From positions 575,501 to 639,500 of the forward strand of contig NZ_CP060092.1 in assembly GCF_014217335.1 (NCBI RefSeq): 64,000 bases of DNA, read 5' to 3'. The DNA is from Teredinibacter purpureus. Its GTDB lineage: Bacteria > Pseudomonadota > Gammaproteobacteria > Pseudomonadales > Cellvibrionaceae. Shown in pieces: positions 28,173-36,959 of the stretch (its first letter is position 1; every line of letters starts with the position of its first letter). The position numbers and the translations under genes are program-made. Under the pieces are notes generated by a model that did no database searches, was not told where the DNA came from, and saw nothing but the letters and a program-made list of their open reading frames with translations.

Positions 28173-28868
28173 ATGCACAACATAGTCGACAAGATAACCG
28201 AAGTTAACACACGAATTGAAAAAGCGGCATTGATTGCCAATAGAAATTCGCAAGACATCACACTATTAGCCGTAAGCAAGCGTCAGCCTGACCAGCACTT
28301 ACTAGAGGCTTATAGTGCTGGTTTGCGACACTTTGGTGAAAACTACGTACAAGAGGCCATCGCTAAGATTGAACGCCTGCACTTAAAGCAGGCTATTTGG
28401 CACTTTATTGGCCCCATCCAAAGCAACAAGACCAAAGTGATCGCTGAACATTTTCATTGGGTGCACTCAGTGGACCGTTTGAAAATCGCTCAACGCCTAA
28501 ACGATCAGCGCAACCCTGCTCGAGGCCCCTTAAATATATGCTTACAAATCAATATTGATAACGAAGCCAATAAGGCGGGTATCAATATTGAACACGCAAG
28601 CGAGCTTGCCCTTCAAATGACAACACTCCACAACCTACGCTTGCGCGGGCTAATGACTATTCCTCAAAATAGCGTAACACCAGCGCAGTCGTGCGATGCC
28701 TTTAACCGCATGCAAACGCTCTTTCAACAACTGAAAACACATCAGCCCCTCGCCCACATGGACACCCTCTCTATGGGGATGTCTACAGATATGGAGCCCG
28801 CTATATCGCAAGGCTCTACGATCGTACGCGTGGGTACCGCCCTGTTTGGGCCGCGATCTGGGCCATAA
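28173..28868 (+). CDS. yggS: PLP homeostasis protein YggS (PLPBP)
   Basis: YggS is a pyridoxal 5'-phosphate-binding protein that buffers PLP and affects amino-acid balance; it has no known catalytic activity. The 231-residue protein shows the PLP lysine K36 in LLAVSKRQP, HFGENYVQEA, WHFIGPIQSNK, HSVDRLKIA and SMGMSTDMEPAI near the C-terminus. It is divergent from pilT and heads the group with proC and yggT, the classical order. Confidence 0.96.
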   Translation: MHNIVDKITEVNTRIEKAALIANRNSQDITLLAVSKRQPDQHLLEAYSAGLRHFGENYVQEAIAKIERLHLKQAIWHFIGPIQSNKTKVIAEHFHWVHSVDRLKIAQRLNDQRNPARGPLNICLQINIDNEANKAGINIEHASELALQMTTLHNLRLRGLMTIPQNSVTPAQSCDAFNRMQTLFQQLKTHQPLAHMDTLSMGMSTDMEPAISQGSTIVRVGTALFGPRSGP

Positions 28869-28885
28869 TGACTGAGGATTAAATT

Positions 28886-29458
28886 ATGACATATCACTTA
28901 AGCAAGCTTTGCTTACTTACCCTTACCGCGCTTGCCTTAAGCGGATGCGTGACCCTTCATAACGGCACAACAAAGGCCGAAAAACAGCAAGCCATCTTGC
29001 AAATGAAGAATGAGACCTTATCTCAACTATTCAAACTAAAACCACACACTCGGTCACAGCTAAACGCCGCCCCCGGTTACGCAGTTTTTAGCAACGCCAA
29101 CGTGAACTTAGTACTAGCCAGTTTTGGCGGCGGATATGGTGTGGTTAAAAATATGTCGACGGACCAACACACCTATATGAATATGGGTGAAGTCGGTGTC
29201 GGTTTTGGCTTTGGTGCTAAAGATTTTCGTATCATCATGGTCTTTGATAGCGCAGAAGTGATGAACAAGTTTATTGAACAAGGGTGGCTCTTTGGAGGGC
29301 AAGCCGATGCAGCCGCCAAAGCATCTGATAAAGGCGCCGCCGTAGGCGGTGAAGCGGTAGTGAACGGCATCACCGTCTATCAGCTCACGGAGACAGGTCT
29401 CGCATTACAAGCTACCGTTAAAGGGACTAAATTCTGGAAGGCCAGCGACCTTAACTAA
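28886..29458 (+). CDS. SYLF-domain lipoprotein
   Basis: The 190-residue protein starts with a lipoprotein signal peptide and lipobox LALSGC (cysteine at about residue 21). It continues as a SYLF/YSC84-type domain: PGYAVFSNANVNLVLASFGG, then GVVKNMSTDQHTYMNMGEVG and a glycine-rich FGFGAKDFRIIMVFDS. Such domains bind lipids, and bacterial members are outer-membrane or periplasmic lipoproteins of unclear role. It is inserted between yggS and proC with short spacers of 17 and 66 bp. Confidence 0.85.
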   Translation: MTYHLSKLCLLTLTALALSGCVTLHNGTTKAEKQQAILQMKNETLSQLFKLKPHTRSQLNAAPGYAVFSNANVNLVLASFGGGYGVVKNMSTDQHTYMNMGEVGVGFGFGAKDFRIIMVFDSAEVMNKFIEQGWLFGGQADAAAKASDKGAAVGGEAVVNGITVYQLTETGLALQATVKGTKFWKASDLN

Positions 29459-29524
29459 ATGGCCTAACGTTCTTCTCGATACGACACACTCCATACATTA
29501 CAACTAAGAGCCTATTTAAGCATT

Positions 29525-30370
29525 ATGTCAGAATCAGCAACCGCGACAACTTCAGCCGCTCCCACCATAGCCTTTATTGGCGCCGGTAATATGGCTAGCA
29601 GCATTATTGGCGGCTTGGTAGCCAACGGTCACCCTTCGACCAATATAATCGCCAGCGACCCCACTGTGGGCGCATTGCAAACACTTGCCGACACCTACGG
29701 CATTCAAACCACCACTGACAACGCCGTAGCAGTTAAGCAATCCGACGTTGTGGTGTTATCCATCAAGCCCCAAATTATGCAAATTGTTTGCGAATCGATC
29801 GTCGATTACATTTCACCAGAAACACTGACCATCTCGATTGCGGCAGGCATTAATTGCGCAAGCCTGAAACTTTGGCTGCACAAAAAGCAAGCTATTGTGC
29901 GGTGTATGCCCAATACACCCGCTCTTGTCCAAGCCGGCGCAAGTGCACTATTTGCCAACAAGCGTGTGAGCGAAGCACAAAAGACTATAGCCGAGCATAT
30001 TCTGGCCGCAGTAGGTACCGTAAACTGGGTTGCAGCTGAAACCGATATTGACGCCGTTACGGCAGTTTCAGGTAGCGGCCCTGCTTACTTCTTCTTGCTC
30101 ATCGAAGCGATGATTGACGCCGGCGTAAAGCAAGGGCTTAGCCGAGAAACAGCCACAACCCTTGCAAGCCAAACCGCTTTTGGTGCGGCCAAACTCGCTT
30201 TAAACAGTGAGGTTGATGTTGCTGAACTGCGCCGCAGGGTAACGTCACCAAACGGTACTACTGCCGAGGCAATTGCCTCTTTTGAAGAAAACGACTTCCG
30301 CTCAATTGTCGAAAACGCCATGCTCGCTTGCGCTGACCGCTCACGCGAACTCGCCAAAGAATTAGGTTAA
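29525..30370 (+). CDS. proC: Pyrroline-5-carboxylate reductase
   Basis: ProC carries out the last step of proline synthesis, reducing pyrroline-5-carboxylate with NAD(P)H. The 281-residue protein has the Rossmann motif IGAGNMASSIIGG near residue 18, SIAAGINCASLKLWL, RCMPNTPALVQAG and the C-terminal catalytic signature ending LRRRVTSPNGTTAEAI. It is 7 bp upstream of the yggT-family gene. Confidence 0.97.
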   Translation: MSESATATTSAAPTIAFIGAGNMASSIIGGLVANGHPSTNIIASDPTVGALQTLADTYGIQTTTDNAVAVKQSDVVVLSIKPQIMQIVCESIVDYISPETLTISIAAGINCASLKLWLHKKQAIVRCMPNTPALVQAGASALFANKRVSEAQKTIAEHILAAVGTVNWVAAETDIDAVTAVSGSGPAYFFLLIEAMIDAGVKQGLSRETATTLASQTAFGAAKLALNSEVDVAELRRRVTSPNGTTAEAIASFEENDFRSIVENAMLACADRSRELAKELG

Positions 30371-30377
30371 GCTCATT

Positions 30378-30965
30378 ATGAATCCTTGGATCGAAATAGT
30401 GGTTCTTGTCATCGATACGCTTGCGTCACTGTACCTATCTTTTGTGGTCTTACGCTTTCTATTGCAAGTTGCGCGGGCCGATTTTTATAATCAATTTTCA
30501 CAGGCTATTGTGAAAGTCACCAATCCATTGCTTATTCCGTTACGCAAGGTTATTCCCGGCGCGGGAGGCATAGACATAGCCTCTATAGTGCTCGCACTGT
30601 TACTGCAGCTGGTAATCGGAGAATTACTGGCCATTATTGTTGCGCAACAATGGATCAACCCGCTCCAGATGACCCTTTGGGGGCTGATAGGGCTACTAAA
30701 ATTATCAACCTATATTGCCTACATTTGCCTTATTGTTTTAGTTGTCACCAGCTTTATTGCTCCCCACAGCAGCCACCCCGCTCTAGTATTGGTTCGCCAA
30801 CTCATGGACCCTATACTGAACCCCGTTAAACGGATTATTCCGCCTATGGGTGGGCTTGATTTCTCCGTGCTTTTTGTATTTTTGGGCCTCACCGTGCTGC
30901 AAAAAATGCTCGATATTTTTGCCAGCAATGTTGGCCTGGTACCACTTGTAGTAATCGGATACTAA
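30378..30965 (+). CDS. YggT family membrane protein
   Basis: The 195-residue integral membrane protein has two YGGT repeats, each with two hydrophobic helices: about residues 5-30 and 60-85, then 100-125 and 160-185. The loops carry the typical positive motif after the first helix of each repeat (NPLLIPLRKVIPGAGGIDIAS and the matching NPVKRIIPPMGGLDFS). Family members are linked to osmotic tolerance or cell division in some organisms, but the function is unsettled. It follows proC directly, as in Pseudomonas. Confidence 0.93.
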   Translation: MNPWIEIVVLVIDTLASLYLSFVVLRFLLQVARADFYNQFSQAIVKVTNPLLIPLRKVIPGAGGIDIASIVLALLLQLVIGELLAIIVAQQWINPLQMTLWGLIGLLKLSTYIAYICLIVLVVTSFIAPHSSHPALVLVRQLMDPILNPVKRIIPPMGGLDFSVLFVFLGLTVLQKMLDIFASNVGLVPLVVIGY

Positions 30966-31115
30966 CGAAGCTTAGGACCCAACAATTACCATCACTCTAA
31001 TTAATTTGTGCCGGATCATTACCGGCATGAATAAGATAGCGTAAGCTAGCACCTTCTATTGTGCAGGGTTCGCTCTGCCTTCACCTAGACTATACGACAC
31101 ATCTAAGCCAGACAA

Positions 31116-32267
31116 ATGCCAGAATCACTGCCAGAAAACTCCGTCGGACTTGTAGAACCCCACACCTATCACTTTGACGAACCACTGTCTTTAGCCTGTG
31201 GCCGAGATCTCGACAGCTATGATCTCGTGGTCGAAATGTACGGCACACTCAACGCAAACAAATCAAATGCCATTCTTATTTGTCACGCACTTTCCGGCCA
31301 TCACCACGCTGCTGGCTACCACAGCATGGAAGACCGCAAAGCCGGTTGGTGGGACCACTATATTGGCCCCAACAAACCTTTAGATACGAATAAATTTTGT
31401 ATTGTTTCGCTAAACAACCTCGGCGGCTGCCATGGCTCCACCGGCCCTACATCCCCAAACCCTGCAACGGGTAAACCCTGGGGTGCAGACTTCCCCAATT
31501 TACGCGTACGCGACTGGGTAAATTCTCAAGCACGACTCGCCGACCGCATGGGCATCCAAAAATGGGCCGCAGTTGTCGGTGGCAGCATGGGGGGAATGCA
31601 AGCCATGCGCTGGGCGCTAGAGTTTCCAGAGCGGCTCGACCATTGTGTTGTGATAGCCGCGGCAATGAAACTTACCGCTCAAAACATTGCCTTTAACCAT
31701 GCCGCACGGCAAGCTATTTTGACAGACCCTGAGTATCATCAGGGCAATTACATTACCGAAGACACCGTACCCACTCGTGGCCTATCGATTGCCCGAATGA
31801 TTGCTCACCTTACCTACTTATCCGACGACGGCATGGGTAAAAAATTCGGTCGAGATTTACGCTCCGGCTCGTTTGAGCAAGGCATAGAAGCACCTGTCGA
31901 ATTTCAAATTGAAAGTTATTTACGATACCAAGGTGAAACTTTCTCCAAAGTTTTTGATGCAAACACTTACGTTTTAATGACACGCGCGCTGGATTATTTT
32001 GATCTAGCCCGTGAATACGACGACAACCCCGTCACAGCCTTCAAAAATGCACTGTGCAAATTTTTAATTATTTCATTCACCTCGGACTGGCGTTTTTCGC
32101 CAGAAAGATCAAAAGAAATGGTAAATGCTTTAATACGCGCTGACCGCGACGTGGTTTACGGTGAAGTAGAATCCTCTTTTGGGCACGACGCTTTTTTAGT
32201 CCCCGATCAACCGCGATATTGGGATTTGTTTACCCGGTATATGGAAAAAATTGAGGTGACTCAATAA
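31116..32267 (+). CDS. metX: Homoserine O-acyltransferase MetX (probably succinyl-specific, MetXS)
   Basis: MetX acylates homoserine, the first committed step of methionine synthesis. The 383-residue alpha/beta-hydrolase has the nucleophile S157 in GGSMGGMQ, with catalytic Asp in FTSDWRFSP and His in SSFGHDAFL. Sequence family alone does not fix acetyl versus succinyl specificity; the partner metW and the gammaproteobacterial context favour succinyl. The 150-bp leader has a TGCCGG / CCGGCA hairpin at about 31009-31027, but no riboswitch that I can recognise. The stop overlaps the metW start by 1 bp. Confidence 0.93.
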   Translation: MPESLPENSVGLVEPHTYHFDEPLSLACGRDLDSYDLVVEMYGTLNANKSNAILICHALSGHHHAAGYHSMEDRKAGWWDHYIGPNKPLDTNKFCIVSLNNLGGCHGSTGPTSPNPATGKPWGADFPNLRVRDWVNSQARLADRMGIQKWAAVVGGSMGGMQAMRWALEFPERLDHCVVIAAAMKLTAQNIAFNHAARQAILTDPEYHQGNYITEDTVPTRGLSIARMIAHLTYLSDDGMGKKFGRDLRSGSFEQGIEAPVEFQIESYLRYQGETFSKVFDANTYVLMTRALDYFDLAREYDDNPVTAFKNALCKFLIISFTSDWRFSPERSKEMVNALIRADRDVVYGEVESSFGHDAFLVPDQPRYWDLFTRYMEKIEVTQ

Positions 32268-32857
32268 TGCGTATCGACCATGATATTATAGAAGGCTGGA
32301 TAGAACCTAACTCTCGCGTACTAGATCTTGGCTGCGGCGATGGTTCCCTCTTAAAAAAATTAGCTGCACAAAAAAACATACACGGCTATGGTATTGAAAT
32401 AAACTCCGAGAATATTTTACGCTGCATAGCGAATGGCGTTAACGTCATTGAACAAAACCTCGACGAAGGCTTAAGTGATTTCGACGACCAAAGTTTCGAC
32501 ACCGTTATTATGTCGCAAACGATCCAAACCATGCAGTACCCCGACAAAGTACTACAAGAAATGCTACGCGTCGGCCGCCAATGTATTGTCACGTTCCCTA
32601 ATTTCGGCCACTGGAAAGCCCGATTCCACTTAGGTATTAACGGCCGTATGCCCGTATCAGATTTATTGCCCTACGAATGGTATAACACGCCTAACATCCA
32701 TTTTTGCACATTTACCGACTTCGAAATACTCTGCGAAGCCCATAATGCAAAGCGCTTAAACAGAGAAGTTATTGGTGGCAATAAACAAGGTTCACTACTG
32801 CAAAAATTTCATCCTAATTTATTTGGCGTTACCGCCCTTTACCGACTAACACAATAA
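32267..32857 (+). CDS. metW: Methionine biosynthesis protein MetW
   Basis: MetW is a 196-residue class I methyltransferase-fold protein that partners MetX; it is needed for homoserine acylation in several proteobacteria. The SAM-type motif RVLDLGCGDGSLLKKL lies near residue 20, followed by YGIEINSENI and CIVTFPNFGHWKAR. The start is coupled to metX by a TAATG junction. The DUF4426 gene follows 4 bp later. Confidence 0.95.
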   Translation: MRIDHDIIEGWIEPNSRVLDLGCGDGSLLKKLAAQKNIHGYGIEINSENILRCIANGVNVIEQNLDEGLSDFDDQSFDTVIMSQTIQTMQYPDKVLQEMLRVGRQCIVTFPNFGHWKARFHLGINGRMPVSDLLPYEWYNTPNIHFCTFTDFEILCEAHNAKRLNREVIGGNKQGSLLQKFHPNLFGVTALYRLTQ

Positions 32858-32861
32858 CCTT

Positions 32862-33308
32862 ATGACACATTACTTTTATTCTATTATTTTTGCGATAACA
32901 TGCTTCATTAGCAGCGCCAGTATCGCTGAAACAAATCTCCAAGGCAGCCAAGTTTCCGGCGATTACGAAATCCACTACAGTGTTTTTCCTAGTAATTTTT
33001 TACTGCCCGACGTCGCAGCTGCGTACAAGATTAAACGCAGCCAATACGAAGCACTGCTTAATATTTCAATCACCCCTCGAGGCGAACACGGTGGCCACGC
33101 AGCCAACATTACCGGCACTGTCACCAACCTATTACAGCAACAAAAAATACTGGAATTTACCGAAATTAAAGAAGCCACGGCAACTTATTATCTAGCGCCC
33201 GTAAGAATTTCAGGCAAAGAAGTGGTGAATTTTACTATAGACGCACGTTTAATTGAGGGTGACGTGCCGTTAAACGCCCGCTTTAGCAGCGAGCTTGTTT
33301 CACAATGA
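32862..33308 (+). CDS. DUF4426 periplasmic protein
   Basis: The 148-residue protein has a signal peptide (about residues 1-21, ending SSASIAE) and a single DUF4426 domain with YEIHYSVFPSNFLLPDVAA and TARLIEGDVPLNARF-like ending. The family has no known function, but in Pseudomonas-type genomes it is usually found between metW and rdgB, as here. It overlaps rdgB by 4 bp. Confidence 0.88.
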   Translation: MTHYFYSIIFAITCFISSASIAETNLQGSQVSGDYEIHYSVFPSNFLLPDVAAAYKIKRSQYEALLNISITPRGEHGGHAANITGTVTNLLQQQKILEFTEIKEATATYYLAPVRISGKEVVNFTIDARLIEGDVPLNARFSSELVSQ

Positions 33309-33922
33309 AACAGCAAGTTGTTTTAGCCAGCGGCAATGCGGGAAAATTACGCGAATTTTCTAGGCTGCTCTTCCAGTGTGATTTTGAAGTACTCCCACAA
33401 TCCGCTTTTAATGTACCCGAAGCCGAAGAAACGGGCCTCACGTTTGTGGAAAACGCAATATTAAAAGCACGTAATGCTTGCGCACATACCGGGTTACCCT
33501 CTATTGCAGACGACTCAGGCATTGAGGTTGATGCACTGCTAGGTAAACCAGGCATTTACTCTGCTCGATTTTCGGCCAATTGGCTTGGCGAACCTGCGAG
33601 CGACACACGCAACAACCTCTATTTACTAGACCAACTAAACACCATCACCGAACGTAAAAATCGAAGCGCGCGCTATCAATGCGTATTAGTTTACCTGCGC
33701 CATAAAGAAGACCCCACGCCCATTATTTGTCAGGGTAGCTGGGAGGGGTTTATCTTGGATGCGCCAACAGGCGCTGAAGGCTTCGGCTACGATCCATTAT
33801 TTTATGTGCCCGAATTTGATTGCAGCTCGGCCGAGCTGGATAAAGACTTAAAAAATAAAATTAGCCATCGTGGCAAGGCATTACAAACGCTATTAGAAGC
33901 CATTAAAACGGAAAAAATTTAA
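33305..33922 (+). CDS. rdgB: XTP/dITP pyrophosphatase RdgB
   Basis: RdgB removes non-canonical purine triphosphates (dITP, XTP) by hydrolysis to monophosphate and pyrophosphate, protecting DNA. The 205-residue HAM1-family protein has LASGNAGKLREF at residues 6-17, SIADDSGIEVDAL near 68 and GAEGFGYDPLFYVPE near 160, with a C-terminal SHRGKAL. In related genomes hemW follows directly; here 4.5 kb of accessory DNA separates them. Confidence 0.97.
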   Translation: MKQQVVLASGNAGKLREFSRLLFQCDFEVLPQSAFNVPEAEETGLTFVENAILKARNACAHTGLPSIADDSGIEVDALLGKPGIYSARFSANWLGEPASDTRNNLYLLDQLNTITERKNRSARYQCVLVYLRHKEDPTPIICQGSWEGFILDAPTGAEGFGYDPLFYVPEFDCSSAELDKDLKNKISHRGKALQTLLEAIKTEKI

Positions 33923-34579
33923 ATTCCATAAGCTTACTTAAGAACAAAAAGACTCAAACCAAGAGGTGCACGAGTCATTCAGTTCTCGCGCAGGGGAAAT
34001 TATAGTCTGTTCTTCGTTGCCTGATCTACAATAGGCATAAATAATAACGGACAAGTCTAAAAGGGATTTTAAAATGAACTTACCTCTTACCAGTAAAGTT
34101 TAAATTACTAGCCAGCGCACTGTTTATAGTCAGTATTTCCTCACTAGCCTCGCCATTACTCGCATCCGAGCCCGAAGAGGGTCCCTCATCAATAGGATAT
34201 AAAACGATAGAAGAGAGCGTATTGAGTGCTCTAGCAAGAGAACAATTACGTCAACAATTTGCTGCCGCCGCCTATGCCGAAACGCAAAGAGGAATAGGCG
34301 GCGGCAAACGCGGCATCTCAGCAAACGCAAGAGAATGAGAATAAACTTTCAATCTGCTTAAATTCAGCCAACGGTAGCTTACAAGGGTGCAAGTACAACG
34401 CAAAGACAAGATTGGTTAAGGACTTAAGGTCATGCTCAAGTTTGGCCGCAGGTTTTAGTGGCACCCTAGTTCTCAGTAGCGGTCCAATATCAATCAGTGT
34501 CGAAGGAAGCGTACAACCTTACGTCAATCAATGTAACCTCGTTGCCCAACCGACCGAAGAGGCCAATACAGCAAACTGT

Positions 34580-35926
34580 ACGTATATGGGCCTTCCCCTA
34601 TTCGGGTGGCTAGATTTCTGGCATCAGGTCCAGCCCGCCGAGATGAAATAAAATTGCAGCCTTAAAACGGGCCTTATGCCTAAAACCTTTCGCTTTTACT
34701 TTTAGCATTTTTATTCTGCTATTTATACTTTCTGCACCAGCATTATTCTTTTTATTTACGATGGCGTTTATTATCCCCCATAGATTCTTCTTTATGCTTT
34801 TAGCTACCGATTTTATAGGATTGAGGCGGCTTCTTATCGCCCAGCTGTACCATTGCTTCCAAGCTTCTTCAGCCCATATACGATCATCATAATTCCAGAG
34901 CTCCATGGCATACTCCTTTATCGCCCATGCGCGTGCAGTCTTCTTTGCTACAACGCTTAATGTTGAAATCTGTACAGAATGAATATCCTTTAGATTTTCA
35001 CGTGATCTCAGCCATGCAAATTTCGATCTATGGAGCTCTAGCTTGTGTTGTTGCGCGACCATATTGGCTTCACTTTTACGAACACTATTTAGAGCCTTAT
35101 TTAAGTCCATCGCAACATGGAACCTATCAAAACATATCGCTCTTTCCCAGTGAGGAATATACTCTTTGGTGGCATAAATATAGGACGGACTCATATCCAT
35201 ACTAATCGTTTCAACTGATTGGATTTGCTTGTCACTTAATCCTGTAAAAAATGCGTTTAAACTCGATTTTTTGCGATCTTCTTGGACATCTATTGCATGC
35301 CCATGATCATTGGAAACAATGGTCACATATTCATGTCCCTTTTTGCTGCAGACCTCATCGACAGCTAGGTTTTGAATATGTAGATGAGACCGTCTTTTTA
35401 GGCCTCGCTCTACAGCCCGCTTCATTATTCCATCGGCAGCATTCCAGCTAAGCGCCAGCTTCTTACTGACGGCATTAATACTCGCCTCTTGAAGCCAGGA
35501 GATTACATAAGCCTCAAACATCAAGGTGAAACTTGATCGCTTATCAGCCCAGGGGATATCAGCTTGCAATACACCGTGCGTGCGACATTTAGAGCGAGGG
35601 ATATTCGCGTGAACGAGAGTGCGAAATTGACAGCTATCGAGATGGCGCCATGTTCTTGTTCTGGTGTCATGGCGACTACATCTGGATTCACACAAAGGGC
35701 AGGTTAAATGTTTGTCGCAATCGTATTCAACGTGGACGTGAACGGTGTTGTCACGCTCATCTAGCTGAACTGATTCGACAAACCAAGGAGAAGAGATTGA
35801 TAATATTTTTTCGTAAAGAGAAAGCTCGTCCATCACTGAAAACCAAGAAATAAAAGGCTGGGATTCTAGGGGAGTTTATTAGGAAAGGCTAGAAAGCCAC
35901 CCGAATAGGGGAAGGCCCACGTATAT
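34580..35926. mobile_element. Complete ISL3-like insertion sequence with 8-bp target duplication
   Basis: The element proper spans 34588-35918 (1331 bp). Its ends are perfect 24-bp inverted repeats at 34588-34611 and 35895-35918, starting GGGCCTTCCCCTATTCGGG. It is flanked by direct repeats ACGTATAT at 34580-34587 and 35919-35926, the 8-bp duplication typical of the ISL3 family. One intact transposase gene is inside. Perfect ends and duplication suggest a recent insertion into an already decaying gene. Confidence 0.95.
34610..35836 (-). CDS. ISL3 family transposase
   Basis: The 408-residue protein moves the surrounding element. It has an N-terminal zinc-finger-like region (CPLCESRCSRH and later RSKCRTHG), a helix-turn-helix-like segment (VSKKLALSWNAADGIMKRAV) and a DDE core: Asp in LAVDEVCSKK (about residue 174), Asp in SMDMSPSYI (about 217), and Glu in NNAGAESINSRIK (about 372). 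The length fits intact ISL3 transposases. Its stop codon lies inside the left inverted repeat. Confidence 0.95.
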   Translation of the reverse strand: MMDELSLYEKILSISSPWFVESVQLDERDNTVHVHVEYDCDKHLTCPLCESRCSRHDTRTRTWRHLDSCQFRTLVHANIPRSKCRTHGVLQADIPWADKRSSFTLMFEAYVISWLQEASINAVSKKLALSWNAADGIMKRAVERGLKRRSHLHIQNLAVDEVCSKKGHEYVTIVSNDHGHAIDVQEDRKKSSLNAFFTGLSDKQIQSVETISMDMSPSYIYATKEYIPHWERAICFDRFHVAMDLNKALNSVRKSEANMVAQQHKLELHRSKFAWLRSRENLKDIHSVQISTLSVVAKKTARAWAIKEYAMELWNYDDRIWAEEAWKQWYSWAIRSRLNPIKSVAKSIKKNLWGIINAIVNKKNNAGAESINSRIKMLKVKAKGFRHKARFKAAILFHLGGLDLMPEI

Positions 35927-35977
35927 GCATGCTTTAGCAGAAAACAATTGCCTAGCAGCCTGGGAGTAAAGGTGCAC

Positions 35978-36041
35978 TTAATGGGTATGACGGTAAACCT
36001 GTGTATTTATAGAGAAAATTTAAACTAATCATACCCATTAA
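35978..36041. repeat. 13-bp perfect inverted repeat
   Basis: TTAATGGGTATGA at 35978-35990 and its exact complement at 36029-36041 enclose 38 nt. It lies 8 bp after the rebuilt pseudogene stop. It has no U-tract directly after the stem, so it is either a weak terminator of the pseudogene or the ends of a small mobile remnant. Confidence 0.55.
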
Positions 36042-36098
36042 TTATCTTTCCAATAATGCATAACCATTTCATTAGCCGGCTTTAGGGAAAGTTTAACA

Positions 36099-36955
36099 GT
36101 GAAAAAAATTTTCAAAGTAAGCGTTCTTTTACTTATCGTAACGTGTGGGTTATCTCTAGTTATAATTCAAGACCGAGCCCTTAAGGGCGGCTCCGTCGAA
36201 GTAAAAGAACAGAACAGTTCCCTACAAAATACAATAGCCAACAACTCAACTATCTCCGATAACCAAAGCTTAATTTCCAGCACACCTAAAACGACCAGCC
36301 ACCAAGACTCCCAAATCGGTTCAGCTGAGGTTCTACTCAGCGACGAAGATATTGAAAGAGATTTAGCGGGTCTACCAACAACCGCACAAATTCAAGCGGG
36401 AGCGGAATACAACCGAGAGCATGGCTGGGTCGATCAAGACGCAAGTGAAATTTACACACACTATTCGACCACAGAGCTGAATGCTCTCGCCAATGCTGGC
36501 GACCTAATTGCGATCGATACCTTAGCCCTTAGGTATGGCGCCGAAGGAAAAACAAAAGAAATGCTGGCCATGTGGCGCAAGGGGGTACTTTTGGCTCAAG
36601 TGCAAACGCCGTTGCCTTAGGCGGCGGCTCCCTTATAAGTTACAAACATTTAAAGACCAACCCAGAAGCAGCACAAGAATTACTCATTGATGGTCTAGCG
36701 TGGTACAAAATAGCGATGGTCAGGGGAGACTCCGTTGCAGAGATGCTTCTTAAAAGCGATATTAAGCGCTATGGCATCGACCTATTCACTGTTCCACAAG
36801 AAGAAGTCGACCGAAAAGCAGCTGAGCTTTATCACGCATTGAGCAAGGAGCGAGAAGAGCTGGGGCTAGGAACTTACGACAATAACGTGCCCGAACATTT
36901 AGAAACGTTCTTTTACTATATGTCTGGAAAGTGGGCTAAAGAGTATCGCCAATAA
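36099..36955 (+). pseudogene. Sel1-repeat-like membrane-anchored protein, frameshifted in a G5 tract
   Basis: Translation starts at a GTG (36099) after TTTAGGGAAAG. The first frame gives a membrane anchor or signal segment (residues 1-25), a serine/threonine/asparagine-rich linker, and a repeat-like helix pair (LNALANAGDLIAIDTLALRYG) before going out of frame and stopping at 36618-36620. The second frame, from 36572, continues SSANAVALGGGSLISYKHL and to 36955. Adding one G to the G5 run at 36581-36585 joins them as MWRKGGTFGSSANAVALGG. The intact protein would have about 285 residues. Tetratricopeptide/Sel1-type helices suggest protein binding. Real mutation, slippage or an assembly indel cannot be separated here. 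Confidence 0.7.
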
Positions 36956-36959
36956 TAAA

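Larger units (their letters stand above)
34074..35969 (+). pseudogene. Remnant of a small secreted cysteine-containing protein, split by an ISL3-like element
   Basis: An ATG at 34074 with AAGGGA upstream is followed by an early stop. Dropping one A in the AAA at 34095-34097 turns the product into a signal peptide, MNLPLTSKFKLLASALFIV and onward to SPLLA, then EPEEGPSSIGYKT. A second one-base shift near 34296-34300 is needed to join ...AETQRGI to AAANAASQQTQENEN and a domain with ICLNSANGSLQGCKYN. The frame runs into the insertion sequence at 34588. Removing the element and one copy of the 8-bp duplication continues it as CTYMHALAENNCLAAWE and a stop at 35967-35969. The gene therefore carries at least two frameshifts and an insertion. 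Its family is not recognised. Confidence 0.75.

Noticed and set aside
30966..31115. SAM-type riboswitch upstream of metX
   Set aside because: Only a simple TGCCGG/CCGGCA hairpin is present; no conserved SAM-riboswitch core could be matched by eye.
34580..35926. IS element plus flanking genes as a conjugative or integrative island
   Set aside because: No integrase, relaxase, tRNA target or attachment repeats are seen; the TraF-like proteins are outer-membrane family members without conjugation partners.
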